From Mogibacterium sp. (lineage in GTDB: Bacteria > Bacillota > Clostridia > Peptostreptococcales > Anaerovoracaceae): 64,000 nucleotides of DNA. The stretch lies in NCBI GenBank assembly GCA_017405845.1, contig JAFQZQ010000031.1, forward strand, positions 1 through 64,000, in the 5' to 3' direction. Below, piece by piece: positions 35,767 through 44,260 of this stretch (position 1 is its first letter; the number at the start of each line of letters is the position of its first letter). The notes under the pieces were generated by a model. That model was not told where the DNA came from, did not search any database, and saw nothing but the letters and a program-made list of their open reading frames with translations. Both the position numbers and the translations under genes were made by a program.

Positions 35767-35911
35767 CTGTTATCCTGTGCTGTTCTTGGAATCTGTGCTT
35801 CTGCGCCTGGATTCTATGTACGAGTATTTCTCAGAATCTGTCGTAAGTCAGCTTGCATAATCTGTGTTCCAAGACAGTTTATTTGCTCTTAGTTCGGATA
35901 AGGATTCTGTG
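35764..35911. repeat. Degenerate ~24-bp tandem repeat with AATCTGT(G) core
   Basis: The core AATCTGT(G) or a one-base variant starts at 35764, 35790, 35811, 35835, 35859 and 35904, giving steps of 26, 21, 24, 24 and 45 bases (the last about two units). Between cores the sequence differs. A bulged 11-bp inverted pair (35780-35791 with 35867-35877) also folds the array into a long hairpin. This occupies most of the 428-bp gap between metA and the TIR operon; no gene is supported in it. Confidence 0.5.
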
Positions 35912-35962
35912 CTCCGACAACTCCTTTCTTTCTGTATTTTCAACAGTTTCATTAGTTAGAAG

Positions 35963-36033
35963 GTCTATCTTGAAGTCCGATTTATCATCAGTTTTGAAGG
36001 CAGCACGGACAGACGGTCTTAGCCACCCTGCGC
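35963..36033. repeat. 71-bp perfect direct repeat, left copy
   Basis: Begins GTCTATCTTGAAGTCCG and ends CTTAGCCACCCTGCGC. It is identical over all 71 bases to 47890-47960, in the same orientation, 11.9 kb away; the flanking bases differ on both sides. It brackets the six-gene TIR/RyR operon. Here one side joins a guaA-like gene fragment. Confidence 0.9.
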
Positions 36034-36092
36034 GCAATCAGCTGGTTATACTGACCTCCGAAATCAATTATCAATATCCTGTCCTTAGCCAT
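35988..36092 (-). pseudogene. Truncated guaA-like gene fragment (amidotransferase N-terminus)
   Basis: From the ATG at 36092 the frame reads [19 protein letters not shown] and then ARRV, nearly the same as the start of the full GuaA encoded at 33235 (19 of 23 residues), but with many silent differences, so it is not a recent copy. Identity ends exactly where the 71-bp repeat begins, and the frame then runs into unrelated sequence and stops at 35988 after 34 codons. The fragment has an excellent ribosome-binding site (ACAGGAGGAAACG) that lies inside the last codons of the upstream TIR gene, and its ATG overlaps that gene's end (GATGGCTAA). It may be a deletion or insertion scar; a translated 34-residue peptide is possible. 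Confidence 0.65.
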
Positions 36093-38151
36093 CGTTTCCT
36101 CCTGTAAGCTGCAATATATTGATCGATTTGCTTTCCAGTCCGGCTTCCCTTTGTGCCTGCAGATCTCTTTTTATCGTATCCGCCTCTCCGAGGCCCGACG
36201 CTGCGATCTCGCTGAGCAGTTTCTCTGCCACTACCTCATTGCCCGAGTAGAGGCAGGCATAAGCGTAATTCATCTTCACGAGAGTATTGTCAGGCTGCAT
36301 CTCATATGCGGCTGATGCAGATGCAAGAGCTGCGTCATAGTCCCTGAGATGTATCAGTTCGTAATAGGAGCGCCATGTAAGATACTGCGCCTTATGATAT
36401 GTCCCCAGAGAGTCTGCCGCCCTGCCGTACTCATCGAGGCCTTTGATGAAGAACTGCTTTGACCACTCGTAATCTCGAGCCTTGAAGGCATTCTCGCCGG
36501 TATTGAGCAGGCTCATCGCATATGCCGCGCGGTCCGGATCCATGCCCGTCTTCGCATAGACCTTGCCATAGACCTCCGAAGCTGCAGCATAGTACTCATC
36601 TGCGGTCTCATAGTCTCCGCGGATATTATGGCTGAGCCCTCTGTTGTTGTACAGCTCAGCCAGAGTCTGCTGATAGGAGATGTTCTCTTTGTCCTGCGCC
36701 AGTATCTCTGCAGCTTTGATGGCTTCCTCATAGTACCTGTCAGCCTCTTCATACTTGCCTGAATCCGTAAGGCAGGCTGCGAGCACCGATGCCGTCTGCA
36801 CATAATTGCTCCTGTTTTTGAGCGAATCATTCACCTCGATGAGCTCCGTAAGGTCAACGCAGGCATCGGAAAGCATCGCTGAGGCATCATCGTAAAGCCC
36901 CGACCTGTAAAGCAGGACTCCGTAATCGTATTTCACTGTGCCAAGGGCATCGAGCACATCTGCAGACCTCTCCATACCGCCGAGAAGCTCCAGGCTCTGC
37001 TCGAATCGCTCGGCTGCAAGATTTCCGTCTCCGAGATCGACTGCATTGCCTCCGGAGTTGAATATCATCCTCGCCAGAACAAGATCGTCTCCATGGGCAA
37101 GAGCCTGCTGCAGACTGATGGCTTTGTCGTAATCCGCACCTGCCTCCTCATAGCGCCCAGCGGAATTCAGGATTATCGCCCTGTTGTTGTAGCCGGAGGC
37201 CGTGCCCGATTCAGCCTTTTCATATCCGGACCCCGCGAGAGTCTCAAAAAGCGAGATGGCGGTGTTCTCGGAATCAAGCGCCTCGTTATGCATGCCCAGG
37301 ACGTTCTCTGCGGTAGCCAGCTTCTCGTAGTTTACAGCTGCTTCGTACTCGCCTGCCTCCTTGTTGCGTGTCAGCCTGAGTATCTTATTTATGTCTTCGG
37401 TATTGCTGTATAGTATGTCCCTTATGCGGCTGTATGAGCCGGGCACATTTGAGAGCCTGTCAGGCAGCCCGTAGGTAAGCTCATTCAGTATCTGCATCGA
37501 GGCTGCCTCTCTCTTCTCAGCCTCTTTTCTGTAGTTCTGCGCGCGTATCATCAGGCTCAGCGAGACTGCCAGTATCAGTACGAAAGCAGCCGCTGCTGCA
37601 GCTCCGCGTTTTATCGTTTTTCTGTTCTGTTCTATACGGTGTTCCCTGAGAAGCTCATCCTCTGTGCAGCCTGCAACGCAAGCGATTACCTTGAGCATCT
37701 CCGTTGACGCCAATGACATCATCTTTTTGGTGTCATTTCCCGGGACACGTATGTCCATGAGCCTGTCCATGATGTCCGGTATAAGCTTCATGGAGACCGG
37801 GAAGGATGTTTTCGGATCTCCGCTTATGAGTATCGGGAAGACGTGGTCCGCCCTGCCGAGCTCAATGAATGTTGCCACCTCCCTGTCTACCCATTCCGAC
37901 GACGGTGTATCGGTCGAACAAACTACGACCAGATACTTTGTTGAATGCAGGGCCTTGTCGATGGTATCGGTGAGTATCCTGCTGACAGGAAGCTCCTCGG
38001 TATCCCTGAATGCACGCTTCACTCCGCTCAGGCCTTCTTCACGCAAAGGCGCAGGCAAACGGTAATTCTCTGCCAGATTGAAGAGTTTCTGCGTTATTTC
38101 ACTGTCCAGCGGCCTGTGACGGTAGCTGAAGAAAACATCGTAATCGTACAT
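36085..38151 (-). CDS. TIR domain - transmembrane helix - TPR repeat protein
   Basis: A 688-residue protein. Residues 1-130 form a TIR domain: YDYDVFFSYRHRPLD (first strand), FRDTEELPVSRIL (BB-loop region), YLVVVCSTDTPSSEWVDREV with E91 at the place of the catalytic glutamate of NAD-cleaving TIR domains. A linker resembling that of other bacterial TIR-membrane proteins (VIACVAGCTEDELLREHRIEQNRK) leads to one membrane helix at 183-202. From about 230 to 670 there are tandem TPR-like helices (for example AIILNSAGRYEEAGADYDKAISL). The TIR part is therefore cytoplasmic and the TPR array lies on the other side of the membrane. It starts 2 bp after the second TIR gene and ends the operon. Confidence 0.85.
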   Translation of the reverse strand: MYDYDVFFSYRHRPLDSEITQKLFNLAENYRLPAPLREEGLSGVKRAFRDTEELPVSRILTDTIDKALHSTKYLVVVCSTDTPSSEWVDREVATFIELGRADHVFPILISGDPKTSFPVSMKLIPDIMDRLMDIRVPGNDTKKMMSLASTEMLKVIACVAGCTEDELLREHRIEQNRKTIKRGAAAAAAFVLILAVSLSLMIRAQNYRKEAEKREAASMQILNELTYGLPDRLSNVPGSYSRIRDILYSNTEDINKILRLTRNKEAGEYEAAVNYEKLATAENVLGMHNEALDSENTAISLFETLAGSGYEKAESGTASGYNNRAIILNSAGRYEEAGADYDKAISLQQALAHGDDLVLARMIFNSGGNAVDLGDGNLAAERFEQSLELLGGMERSADVLDALGTVKYDYGVLLYRSGLYDDASAMLSDACVDLTELIEVNDSLKNRSNYVQTASVLAACLTDSGKYEEADRYYEEAIKAAEILAQDKENISYQQTLAELYNNRGLSHNIRGDYETADEYYAAASEVYGKVYAKTGMDPDRAAYAMSLLNTGENAFKARDYEWSKQFFIKGLDEYGRAADSLGTYHKAQYLTWRSYYELIHLRDYDAALASASAAYEMQPDNTLVKMNYAYACLYSGNEVVAEKLLSEIAASGLGEADTIKRDLQAQREAGLESKSINILQLTGGNDG

Positions 38152-38153
38152 GT

Positions 38154-38996
38154 TTAGCCTCCCGTTACAGCTCCGCCATCAGACGGCGCGTCAAGCCCGA
38201 GTTCCTCCAGGGAACTCCTTGCGTTGTCTACTGCCTGCTGGATGTATATCATTGCCTGCGGTTCATCAGCGAATGCCGCCGGCAGCTCGTTCATAGTTCT
38301 CTCAGCTATGTCTACGCACAGTTTTGCCTGCTGATCGGCTATTTCTCCTTCCGTACGCGCTACATGCCCCAAATATGCAAAAATACCCGCTGCTCCGAGG
38401 CATACAGCCGCTATCACTGACACAAGTGTGATGACAGCTTTTCTGTGACGCATGCGGTGGCGCTGCTCAAGGTCGTCCGGATGCAGCCCCAATACGGATG
38501 CGATGATCCTGACCGTCTCGTAGCTCAAAGCCTCCTTCCACCGCGAACGTGTCTCCGCTCTGAGGTCTGAAGCTACCGGTTCTATCGTCTCTACACGTTC
38601 AACAACGGTCATGTCCGGGAGTATCTTCTGTACGGTCTTTTTCTCAATAAAAGACTCCGGGAAAGAGTCAGCTGGCTCTCCCCGGACTATAACAGCGATA
38701 ATATTATTCTCTTTTCCGATCTCACGGAAATATGCAAGGCGGTCAAGAACGAACGCACTGGTCCTGGTCTCAGGCGAACAGAGCACCGCCAGGTAGCGGC
38801 TGTGATCCAGTATGTCGCGGGCTTCGTCATCAAAGTCTTTGCCGGACACTTCAACACAGACCCGCCTGTAATCCAGGCTGCTGTCCGGAAGGACAGTCCC
38901 CGACGGGAGTCTGTACCTGCGGATGCTCTCCGCAAGCTTATTCGCGACTGAAGCGTCCCCGGCTACTGCGAGGATGCAGATATCATAGTCCCGCAT
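38154..38996 (-). CDS. Membrane-anchored degenerate TIR-like protein
   Basis: A 280-residue protein related along its whole N-terminal part to the adjacent TIR-TPR protein: shared YDxxx strand at the start, ESIRRYRLP matching AENYRLP, YLAVLCSPETRTSAF matching YLVVVCSTDTPSSEW, and the same linker style (IIASVLGLHPDDLEQRHRMRHRK). The position aligned by eye with the putative catalytic E91 is R86, so enzymatic NAD cleavage is unlikely. One membrane helix spans about 187-209, followed by a 70-residue outer tail. Its start overlaps the surface protein gene by 14 bp. It may be a scaffold or regulator for the catalytic partner. Confidence 0.75.
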   Translation of the reverse strand: MRDYDICILAVAGDASVANKLAESIRRYRLPSGTVLPDSSLDYRRVCVEVSGKDFDDEARDILDHSRYLAVLCSPETRTSAFVLDRLAYFREIGKENNIIAVIVRGEPADSFPESFIEKKTVQKILPDMTVVERVETIEPVASDLRAETRSRWKEALSYETVRIIASVLGLHPDDLEQRHRMRHRKAVITLVSVIAAVCLGAAGIFAYLGHVARTEGEIADQQAKLCVDIAERTMNELPAAFADEPQAMIYIQQAVDNARSSLEELGLDAPSDGGAVTGG

Positions 38997-41559
38997 TATC
39001 CTTCTTTTCTTCCAAATGCTTTATAAACAGCTTTACCGCTTCGATCTTCTCAAGTTCGCCATAAAACTCCGGCGAGAACTCTTCACCGTCGAATTCGAAT
39101 GCAACGATCATGAACTCTCCTACCTGCGAGGTCTCAAACGTGAGTGTTCCGGTCTCCTCATCATATTCGGCATTGACAGCCGTAAGCGTCTCATCAGAAG
39201 TCTCGTCCTCGTTGGCGAATACCGCATAGAGAGGTTTGTCCTTGTATTCTTCAGGAAGCACGTAGTCCATTTCTACTTTGACCGGTGCGCTCAGTTCGCT
39301 GACCTGAGCTCCGTTGATATATGCCGACAGGTTATAGTACGGCACTTTCTCAGCATTCTCATCACCTTCATTCAGATCGAACTCATTGATCTGGAGCGCA
39401 AGAGTATCGCTGACAGTTTTTACAGCAGCGAGCTTGTATTCATTAGCAGGCCTGGAAGGATCAGGGTCATCCGGCTTTACAGGATCAGGTTTTACAGGAT
39501 CCACCGGATCAGAGTTTTTCTTTCTTCCGGTCCCGGTCATGATCGATTTTGGGTTGCCGCCAATAGTACCCGAGCCGGTCTGATCTGCGCGTGTGGATAC
39601 CTTTGATGATCCACCGACCGATCCGGACGTGCTGTACATATATGCCATACGTATCAGGAAAACTCCCTCGGGATCAACAGAGTACTCGTCACCATCGATA
39701 AGAAAAGACCTGGAGAGTTTCCCTTTTTTGCGGCTGAATATCTCAAATGCTATAAATCCCTCCGGCCGCTCAGATTCATCCGGAGCGTAGCATTCATAAA
39801 GCTTATCGTAAGTGATCGCATTAGCCGCTGCATCGAATGGATCGAGTTCATGATAATCCATTCCACTTTTGTAGTTCTCGGATAGTTCATAAATACCGTT
39901 AAACTTATACTGATACAAATAGAAGGATGTGACCGGTATCGAAGCCTTATCCGGCATAGTGATATCATTCGGGCCGAAGAACACCGGGTTTGTTATCCCG
40001 TCCATCAGGATCCGTAAACTGCTGTAATTGAACACAGGTGCTCCGGAAAATATATCCTGGTAAATGTTGCTTATAGTCCCTCCGTTAAGGAACTTCAGAT
40101 TTTTGCCAAGCTCTGCTATACCAGCCCTGAAGAGAACAGATCCGCCGTCAACAGAACCGGTCAGTCTGATAATATCGCTTTGCTCTATCGGGTTCAAACT
40201 GTGGATTTGAAGCGTGTCACCGGAAGACAGTTTTACATTCCGGATCTCAGAGTTCCCGCCAAGCACCAGTTTGGAAGCACCACTGCTGCTGATCTTTTTG
40301 ATGGTATAACTTCCGGACAGCTTAAGAGTGGAATCCTTGATAGTGATCGTCAGCTCCTGATCCTTACCGATCCAGATATCGGCATTTTCAAATGATCCTG
40401 AGCCGGAATAATCACCATCCAGGAGAACCTCTCCGCCGCGTATAGTACCTTTGTTGACCAGCCTGTCATGCACATCGATACTTGATGATATGATTATGCC
40501 AATCGAATGACCGATGACTAACGCACCTGCATTGACGATCAGATCGCTTACCGAAAGCCCTCCGATGTAAGTTTCTACCGTTTCCGAATCTTTTGATTTA
40601 TAAACATCTAAGGATTCATTTGTGATATTTCTGATAGTTTTATTACCGTCTTCATCAGAATTAACAAGGAACCGGTCTGCTTTGATATCAAGCGTAGTCC
40701 CTGCAGGAAGCACAAGCGTAGTTTTGTCCGGAACATCGATCTTCTCATCAATGACACCTGTTACGCTGCCGTTTATCAGTTTATATGAACCGTTCTTCTG
40801 CATGAGGAATACCGCAACGCTGCCGCCGTCCTCTCCATAGTATTCTTTGATAGGATGCAGGTTGAAGTCTGCCCCTTCTGCAAGCTCGATATTATCGATC
40901 AGAAGGATGCCGGTCCCGATCACATCGATCTGCCCGTCACACGAAAGGGTACCGATCTTGTTGAACCCTGATAATACTATCTCTACTCCGGTCCCGTCAG
41001 ATGAGATATCTGCCCCTTCGGCAAAATTTCTCAGAACGATCCTGCCGCTGTCTTTTTCATAAGTCCAGCCGCTTCCGCTGCTGTCGCTGTTACCGTCCAG
41101 CTTCGTTCCGGCAATGGTGATTTTTTTACCCGTCTGAGCTTCTGTTCCTGGTGATTCTGTCTCTGATTCAGCCGGTGCTGAAGCCGCATTTTCCTCAGCA
41201 GGTGCTGACACTGTACCTGTCGTCTCTTCCTCAGATACGGCCGGTTCCGATCCACCCTCAGGCTCAGGCTCTTCCGCTGCTTCTGCTGCAGGTGCTTCGA
41301 CAGCTTCCGGTGCTGCGCTTTCTTCCGCCGGTGCAGGCTCAGCTGCTTCTGCCGCCGGTGCTGCAGGTTCAGTCTTCACTGGTTCCGGCGCTGCAGCTGT
41401 TTCCGCTGCAGTAGGCTCAGGCTGTACCGCCTCACTCTGAACGGCTGATGCTTCCTGGACCTCAGGTGAAACATCATCCGCAAAGACCTGCCACGATAAA
41501 GGCATGATCATTAGCATGATCATCAGTAAACTGATAGTTTTTCGTGTAATCGTTCTCAT
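38983..41559 (-). CDS. Large secreted repeat-rich surface protein B
   Basis: An 858-residue exported protein. It has a signal peptide with likely cleavage after QVFA (residue 27), an Ala/Glu/Pro-rich stalk (about 28-147), then a long stretch of short beta-type segments (for example GTGVEIVLSGFNKIG, GGSVLFRAGIAELG) that reads like a parallel beta-helix or adhesin passenger. A short PVKPDPVKPDDPDP linker leads to a C-terminal domain of about 140 residues that is almost identical to that of protein A upstream. No LPXTG sorting signal is seen. It lies 10 bp after protein A in the same operon. Function is unknown; cell-surface sensing or adhesion is plausible. Confidence 0.75.
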   Translation of the reverse strand: MRTITRKTISLLMIMLMIMPLSWQVFADDVSPEVQEASAVQSEAVQPEPTAAETAAAPEPVKTEPAAPAAEAAEPAPAEESAAPEAVEAPAAEAAEEPEPEGGSEPAVSEEETTGTVSAPAEENAASAPAESETESPGTEAQTGKKITIAGTKLDGNSDSSGSGWTYEKDSGRIVLRNFAEGADISSDGTGVEIVLSGFNKIGTLSCDGQIDVIGTGILLIDNIELAEGADFNLHPIKEYYGEDGGSVAVFLMQKNGSYKLINGSVTGVIDEKIDVPDKTTLVLPAGTTLDIKADRFLVNSDEDGNKTIRNITNESLDVYKSKDSETVETYIGGLSVSDLIVNAGALVIGHSIGIIISSSIDVHDRLVNKGTIRGGEVLLDGDYSGSGSFENADIWIGKDQELTITIKDSTLKLSGSYTIKKISSSGASKLVLGGNSEIRNVKLSSGDTLQIHSLNPIEQSDIIRLTGSVDGGSVLFRAGIAELGKNLKFLNGGTISNIYQDIFSGAPVFNYSSLRILMDGITNPVFFGPNDITMPDKASIPVTSFYLYQYKFNGIYELSENYKSGMDYHELDPFDAAANAITYDKLYECYAPDESERPEGFIAFEIFSRKKGKLSRSFLIDGDEYSVDPEGVFLIRMAYMYSTSGSVGGSSKVSTRADQTGSGTIGGNPKSIMTGTGRKKNSDPVDPVKPDPVKPDDPDPSRPANEYKLAAVKTVSDTLALQINEFDLNEGDENAEKVPYYNLSAYINGAQVSELSAPVKVEMDYVLPEEYKDKPLYAVFANEDETSDETLTAVNAEYDEETGTLTFETSQVGEFMIVAFEFDGEEFSPEFYGELEKIEAVKLFIKHLEEKKDNAGL
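39011..39408. repeat. 398-bp near-identical segment shared by the two surface protein genes (copy in gene B)
   Basis: Matches 41577-41974 without gaps and with only scattered substitutions, while the middle parts of the two genes have diverged strongly. It encodes the common C-terminal domain (from LALQINEFDLNEGDEN to the end). The contrast suggests recent gene conversion or strong selection on this domain. Confidence 0.85.
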
Positions 41560-41569
41560 GACAGTCCCA

Positions 41570-44245
41570 CTACATATCCAAATGCTTTATAAACAGCTTT
41601 ACCTCTTCGATCTTCTCTAACTCGTCATAGAATTCCGGCGAGAACTCTTCACCGTCGAATTCGAATGCAACGATCATGAACTCTCCCAGCTGAGAGGTCT
41701 CAAACGTGAGTGTTCCGGTCTCCTCATCATATTCGGCATTGACAGCCGTAAGCGTCTCATCAGAAGTCTCGTCCTCGTTGGCAAAGACCGCATAGAGAGG
41801 TTTGTCTTTGTACTCTTCAGGAAGCACGTAGTCCATTTCTACTTTGACCGGTGCGCTCAGTTCGCTGACCTGAGCTCCGTTGATATATGCCGACAGGTTA
41901 TAGTACGGCACTTTCTCTGCATTCTCATCACCTTCATTCAGATCGAACTCATTGATCTGGAGCGCAAGAGTATCTCCTAACGCAGTGACTGCGGCGATCC
42001 TGTATTCCGGATCAGGTTTTACAGGATCAGGTTTCGGGTCCGGGTCCGGTTTTGGATCAGGATCTGGTCTCGGGTCCGGGTCCGGTTTCGGATCAGGATC
42101 TGGCTCCGGATCCGGGTCAGGATCAGGATCCTCTGACGAGAACCTTGTTATGCCTGTTCCTGTAATAATCGACTTTGAATTGCCGCCGATGTTGCCCGAG
42201 CCGGTCTGGCTGGCACGTGTAGTGGTTCCGGTGGTCCCTCCGTGAGAATTCGACCATGGGTCAAGATATCCCAGCCTTATCAGGAACACTCCATTGGAAT
42301 CCACGTACCCCTTACCCGTATAAGAGTCCGCACCGAGGATATCCATGTGCAGCTTACCGTCATCATCTTTACTGAACACCTCAAAGATTATGCTTTGCCC
42401 GTCCTTCAGAAAATCCACTCCGTCAGGAAAATACGTATCGATCAGGTTTTCGTAAGTTATGTAGCCGTTATAATCCGTTGATGCATCGTAATCATTCAGA
42501 ATCGCGTAGTCCAGGACTTCTTCCGGGTCTTCGCTCACATTCTCTTCCAGGATTATATTATGGCACCATTCTATCGTCTTATGTAAATAGAAAGACACTA
42601 CAGGGATCGAACCCGGATCAGGAACTGTGACATCGTCCGGTCCAAGGAATACAGGTGCTTCTGTCCCGTCAGATACAGTCGCTGACCCGGCATATTCAGT
42701 TTCAGATAAAGACGGTAACCCGACATAGTCGAAGACAGTAGCACCGTATTTTCCGGTGCTTATCACACCATTATTCTTAAATTTGAGGAGCGGACCGAGT
42801 TCCGTGATGCCGGATTTGATCAAGACCGAAACACCATCGACCGTTCCTGTATGCCTCATGCAATCTTCCATCTGGAAGCTGTATATATCCAACGAAGATC
42901 CGGAAGGACCCTTCATTTCCTTTATCTCGAAAGGACCGTGATAATACAGCTCCGAACTGCCTGCTACCCCTAATTCTTCGATCGTATACTCTCCCTCTTC
43001 CAGATTCAGAATGGAATCCTTGATGTTGATGCTCATCGTCTGGCCCGTCCTGAGGGTGATATGAGAATCCTCAATGGTCCCGGTTCCGGAATAGAGGCCA
43101 CCGGATCCGTCATCCTTTTGAATGACAGTTACGCCTCCTCCGCTGATGAGTCCGTTATTTATCAGATTTCCCATCACATTGATGCTTGCAACGAGTTCTT
43201 CCGACAGTTTATCGTTTTTGATTTTTGCGCTTTCATTAAGGGTAAGATCGCCTACATATAAATGTCCGCCGTAAAACTCGGTCTCGGTGCCTTCCAATTC
43301 CGATTCGCTATAACCGGAAGGATCACGTATGACCGTTTTGCTGCCGTCTTCACCGGTCTTGACCTTGACTTTGAGAGCCTGAAGTTCAAGCACCGAATTG
43401 GCCGGAAGAACAAGCTTAATGTTTTCTGGCAATTCCAGCTTTTCATCGATAATGCCTTTGACAGTTCCGTTCATGAGCATGTATGAGCCGTCGTCCTGAA
43501 GGACGAACACCGCAACACTGCCCCCGTCTTCTCCGTAGTACTCCTGCAGAGAAAGCAGATTGAACGAACATCCTACCGGAAGCTCCACCTTGTCGATGAG
43601 CAGGACTCCTGTTCCGATCACATTGATGTCGCCTTCGCACGAAAGCGTTCCGATCCTGTTGAATCCGGTAGAAACTATCTCGACTCCAGTGCCGTCCGAT
43701 GTGATATCGGCGCCGCCGGTATAATCCCTCAGGACTATCCTGCCGCTGTCCTTTTCATAAGTCCATCCCTCTCCGCTGCCGTCTTCGTTGCCGTCGAGCT
43801 TAGTGCCGGAAATGGTGATGTTTTTTTCTTTCTGCCCTTTAGGTACGTCAGCGGCAGCCGCAGGCTCAGATGCATCCGGTGTCTGTTCAGCTTTGGCTGC
43901 TGCCGTTGCTTCAGCTGCCTCAGGTTCCGGCGTCTCTGCTGCTTCAGCTCCGGGGTCTTCCTGCTCGGCAGGCGTTTCTGCCTCTGCAGGCACCGGTTCC
44001 TCCGCTGATCCAGATTCGGCAGTTTCCGTCACTGCAGCAGTCTCTGCAGCTGCAGGCTCCGTTGGAGCTGCTGCCTCATTTGTTTCCGCCGCTGCCGGCG
44101 TATCAGGCTGCACCTCTTCGTTCTGCACAGCTGCTGCTTCCTGATCCTCAGGCGAGGCATCGTCAGCGAATGCCTGCCACGTAAAAGGCATGATCATAAG
44201 CATGATCATTAAAATGCTGATGGTTTTGCGCGCGATTCTTCTCAT
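41570..44245 (-). CDS. Large secreted repeat-rich surface protein A
   Basis: An 891-residue paralogue of protein B: same signal peptide style (cleavage after QAFA), Ala/Glu/Pro-rich stalk to about residue 150, a conserved NITISGTKLDGN opening, a long beta-rich body, then an extended Asp-Pro repeat linker (DPDPEPDPDPKPDPDP and similar, about 40 residues) before the shared C-terminal domain ending VKLFIKHLDM. The linker is longer than in B. Such linkers usually hold a domain away from the wall or membrane. It starts 15 bp after the K+ channel-like gene and is part of the same operon. No anchoring motif or catalytic motif is recognised. Confidence 0.75.
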   Translation of the reverse strand: MRRIARKTISILMIMLMIMPFTWQAFADDASPEDQEAAAVQNEEVQPDTPAAAETNEAAAPTEPAAAETAAVTETAESGSAEEPVPAEAETPAEQEDPGAEAAETPEPEAAEATAAAKAEQTPDASEPAAAADVPKGQKEKNITISGTKLDGNEDGSGEGWTYEKDSGRIVLRDYTGGADITSDGTGVEIVSTGFNRIGTLSCEGDINVIGTGVLLIDKVELPVGCSFNLLSLQEYYGEDGGSVAVFVLQDDGSYMLMNGTVKGIIDEKLELPENIKLVLPANSVLELQALKVKVKTGEDGSKTVIRDPSGYSESELEGTETEFYGGHLYVGDLTLNESAKIKNDKLSEELVASINVMGNLINNGLISGGGVTVIQKDDGSGGLYSGTGTIEDSHITLRTGQTMSINIKDSILNLEEGEYTIEELGVAGSSELYYHGPFEIKEMKGPSGSSLDIYSFQMEDCMRHTGTVDGVSVLIKSGITELGPLLKFKNNGVISTGKYGATVFDYVGLPSLSETEYAGSATVSDGTEAPVFLGPDDVTVPDPGSIPVVSFYLHKTIEWCHNIILEENVSEDPEEVLDYAILNDYDASTDYNGYITYENLIDTYFPDGVDFLKDGQSIIFEVFSKDDDGKLHMDILGADSYTGKGYVDSNGVFLIRLGYLDPWSNSHGGTTGTTTRASQTGSGNIGGNSKSIITGTGITRFSSEDPDPDPDPEPDPDPKPDPDPRPDPDPKPDPDPKPDPVKPDPEYRIAAVTALGDTLALQINEFDLNEGDENAEKVPYYNLSAYINGAQVSELSAPVKVEMDYVLPEEYKDKPLYAVFANEDETSDETLTAVNAEYDEETGTLTFETSQLGEFMIVAFEFDGEEFSPEFYDELEKIEEVKLFIKHLDM
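41577..41974. repeat. 398-bp near-identical segment shared by the two surface protein genes (copy in gene A)
   Basis: Partner of 39011-39408, same orientation, same length, no indels seen. Recombination between the two copies would delete one surface gene and fuse the operon in frame. Confidence 0.85.
42003..42135. repeat. Short tandem repeats encoding an Asp-Pro-rich linker
   Basis: Imperfect 6- and 12-base units (GGATCAGGATC, GGGTCCGGGTCC types) encode the DPDPxP linker of surface protein A. Such repeats can expand or contract in steps that keep the frame, changing linker length. Confidence 0.75.
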
Positions 44246-44260
44246 AACAGTCCCCCTTGA

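Noticed and set aside
35764..35911. CRISPR-like array
   Set aside because: The common core is only 7-8 bases and spacing is irregular; no cas genes are in the window.
35853..36107. Plus-strand open frame of 84 codons across the left direct repeat
   Set aside because: It spans the repeat and runs into the antisense of the TIR and guaA fragment; no ribosome-binding site and no recognisable domain.
41952..42245. Gly/Ser-rich plus-strand frame opposite the Asp-Pro linker
   Set aside because: It is the mirror of the tandem repeat encoding DPDPxP; repetitive DNA keeps both strands open.
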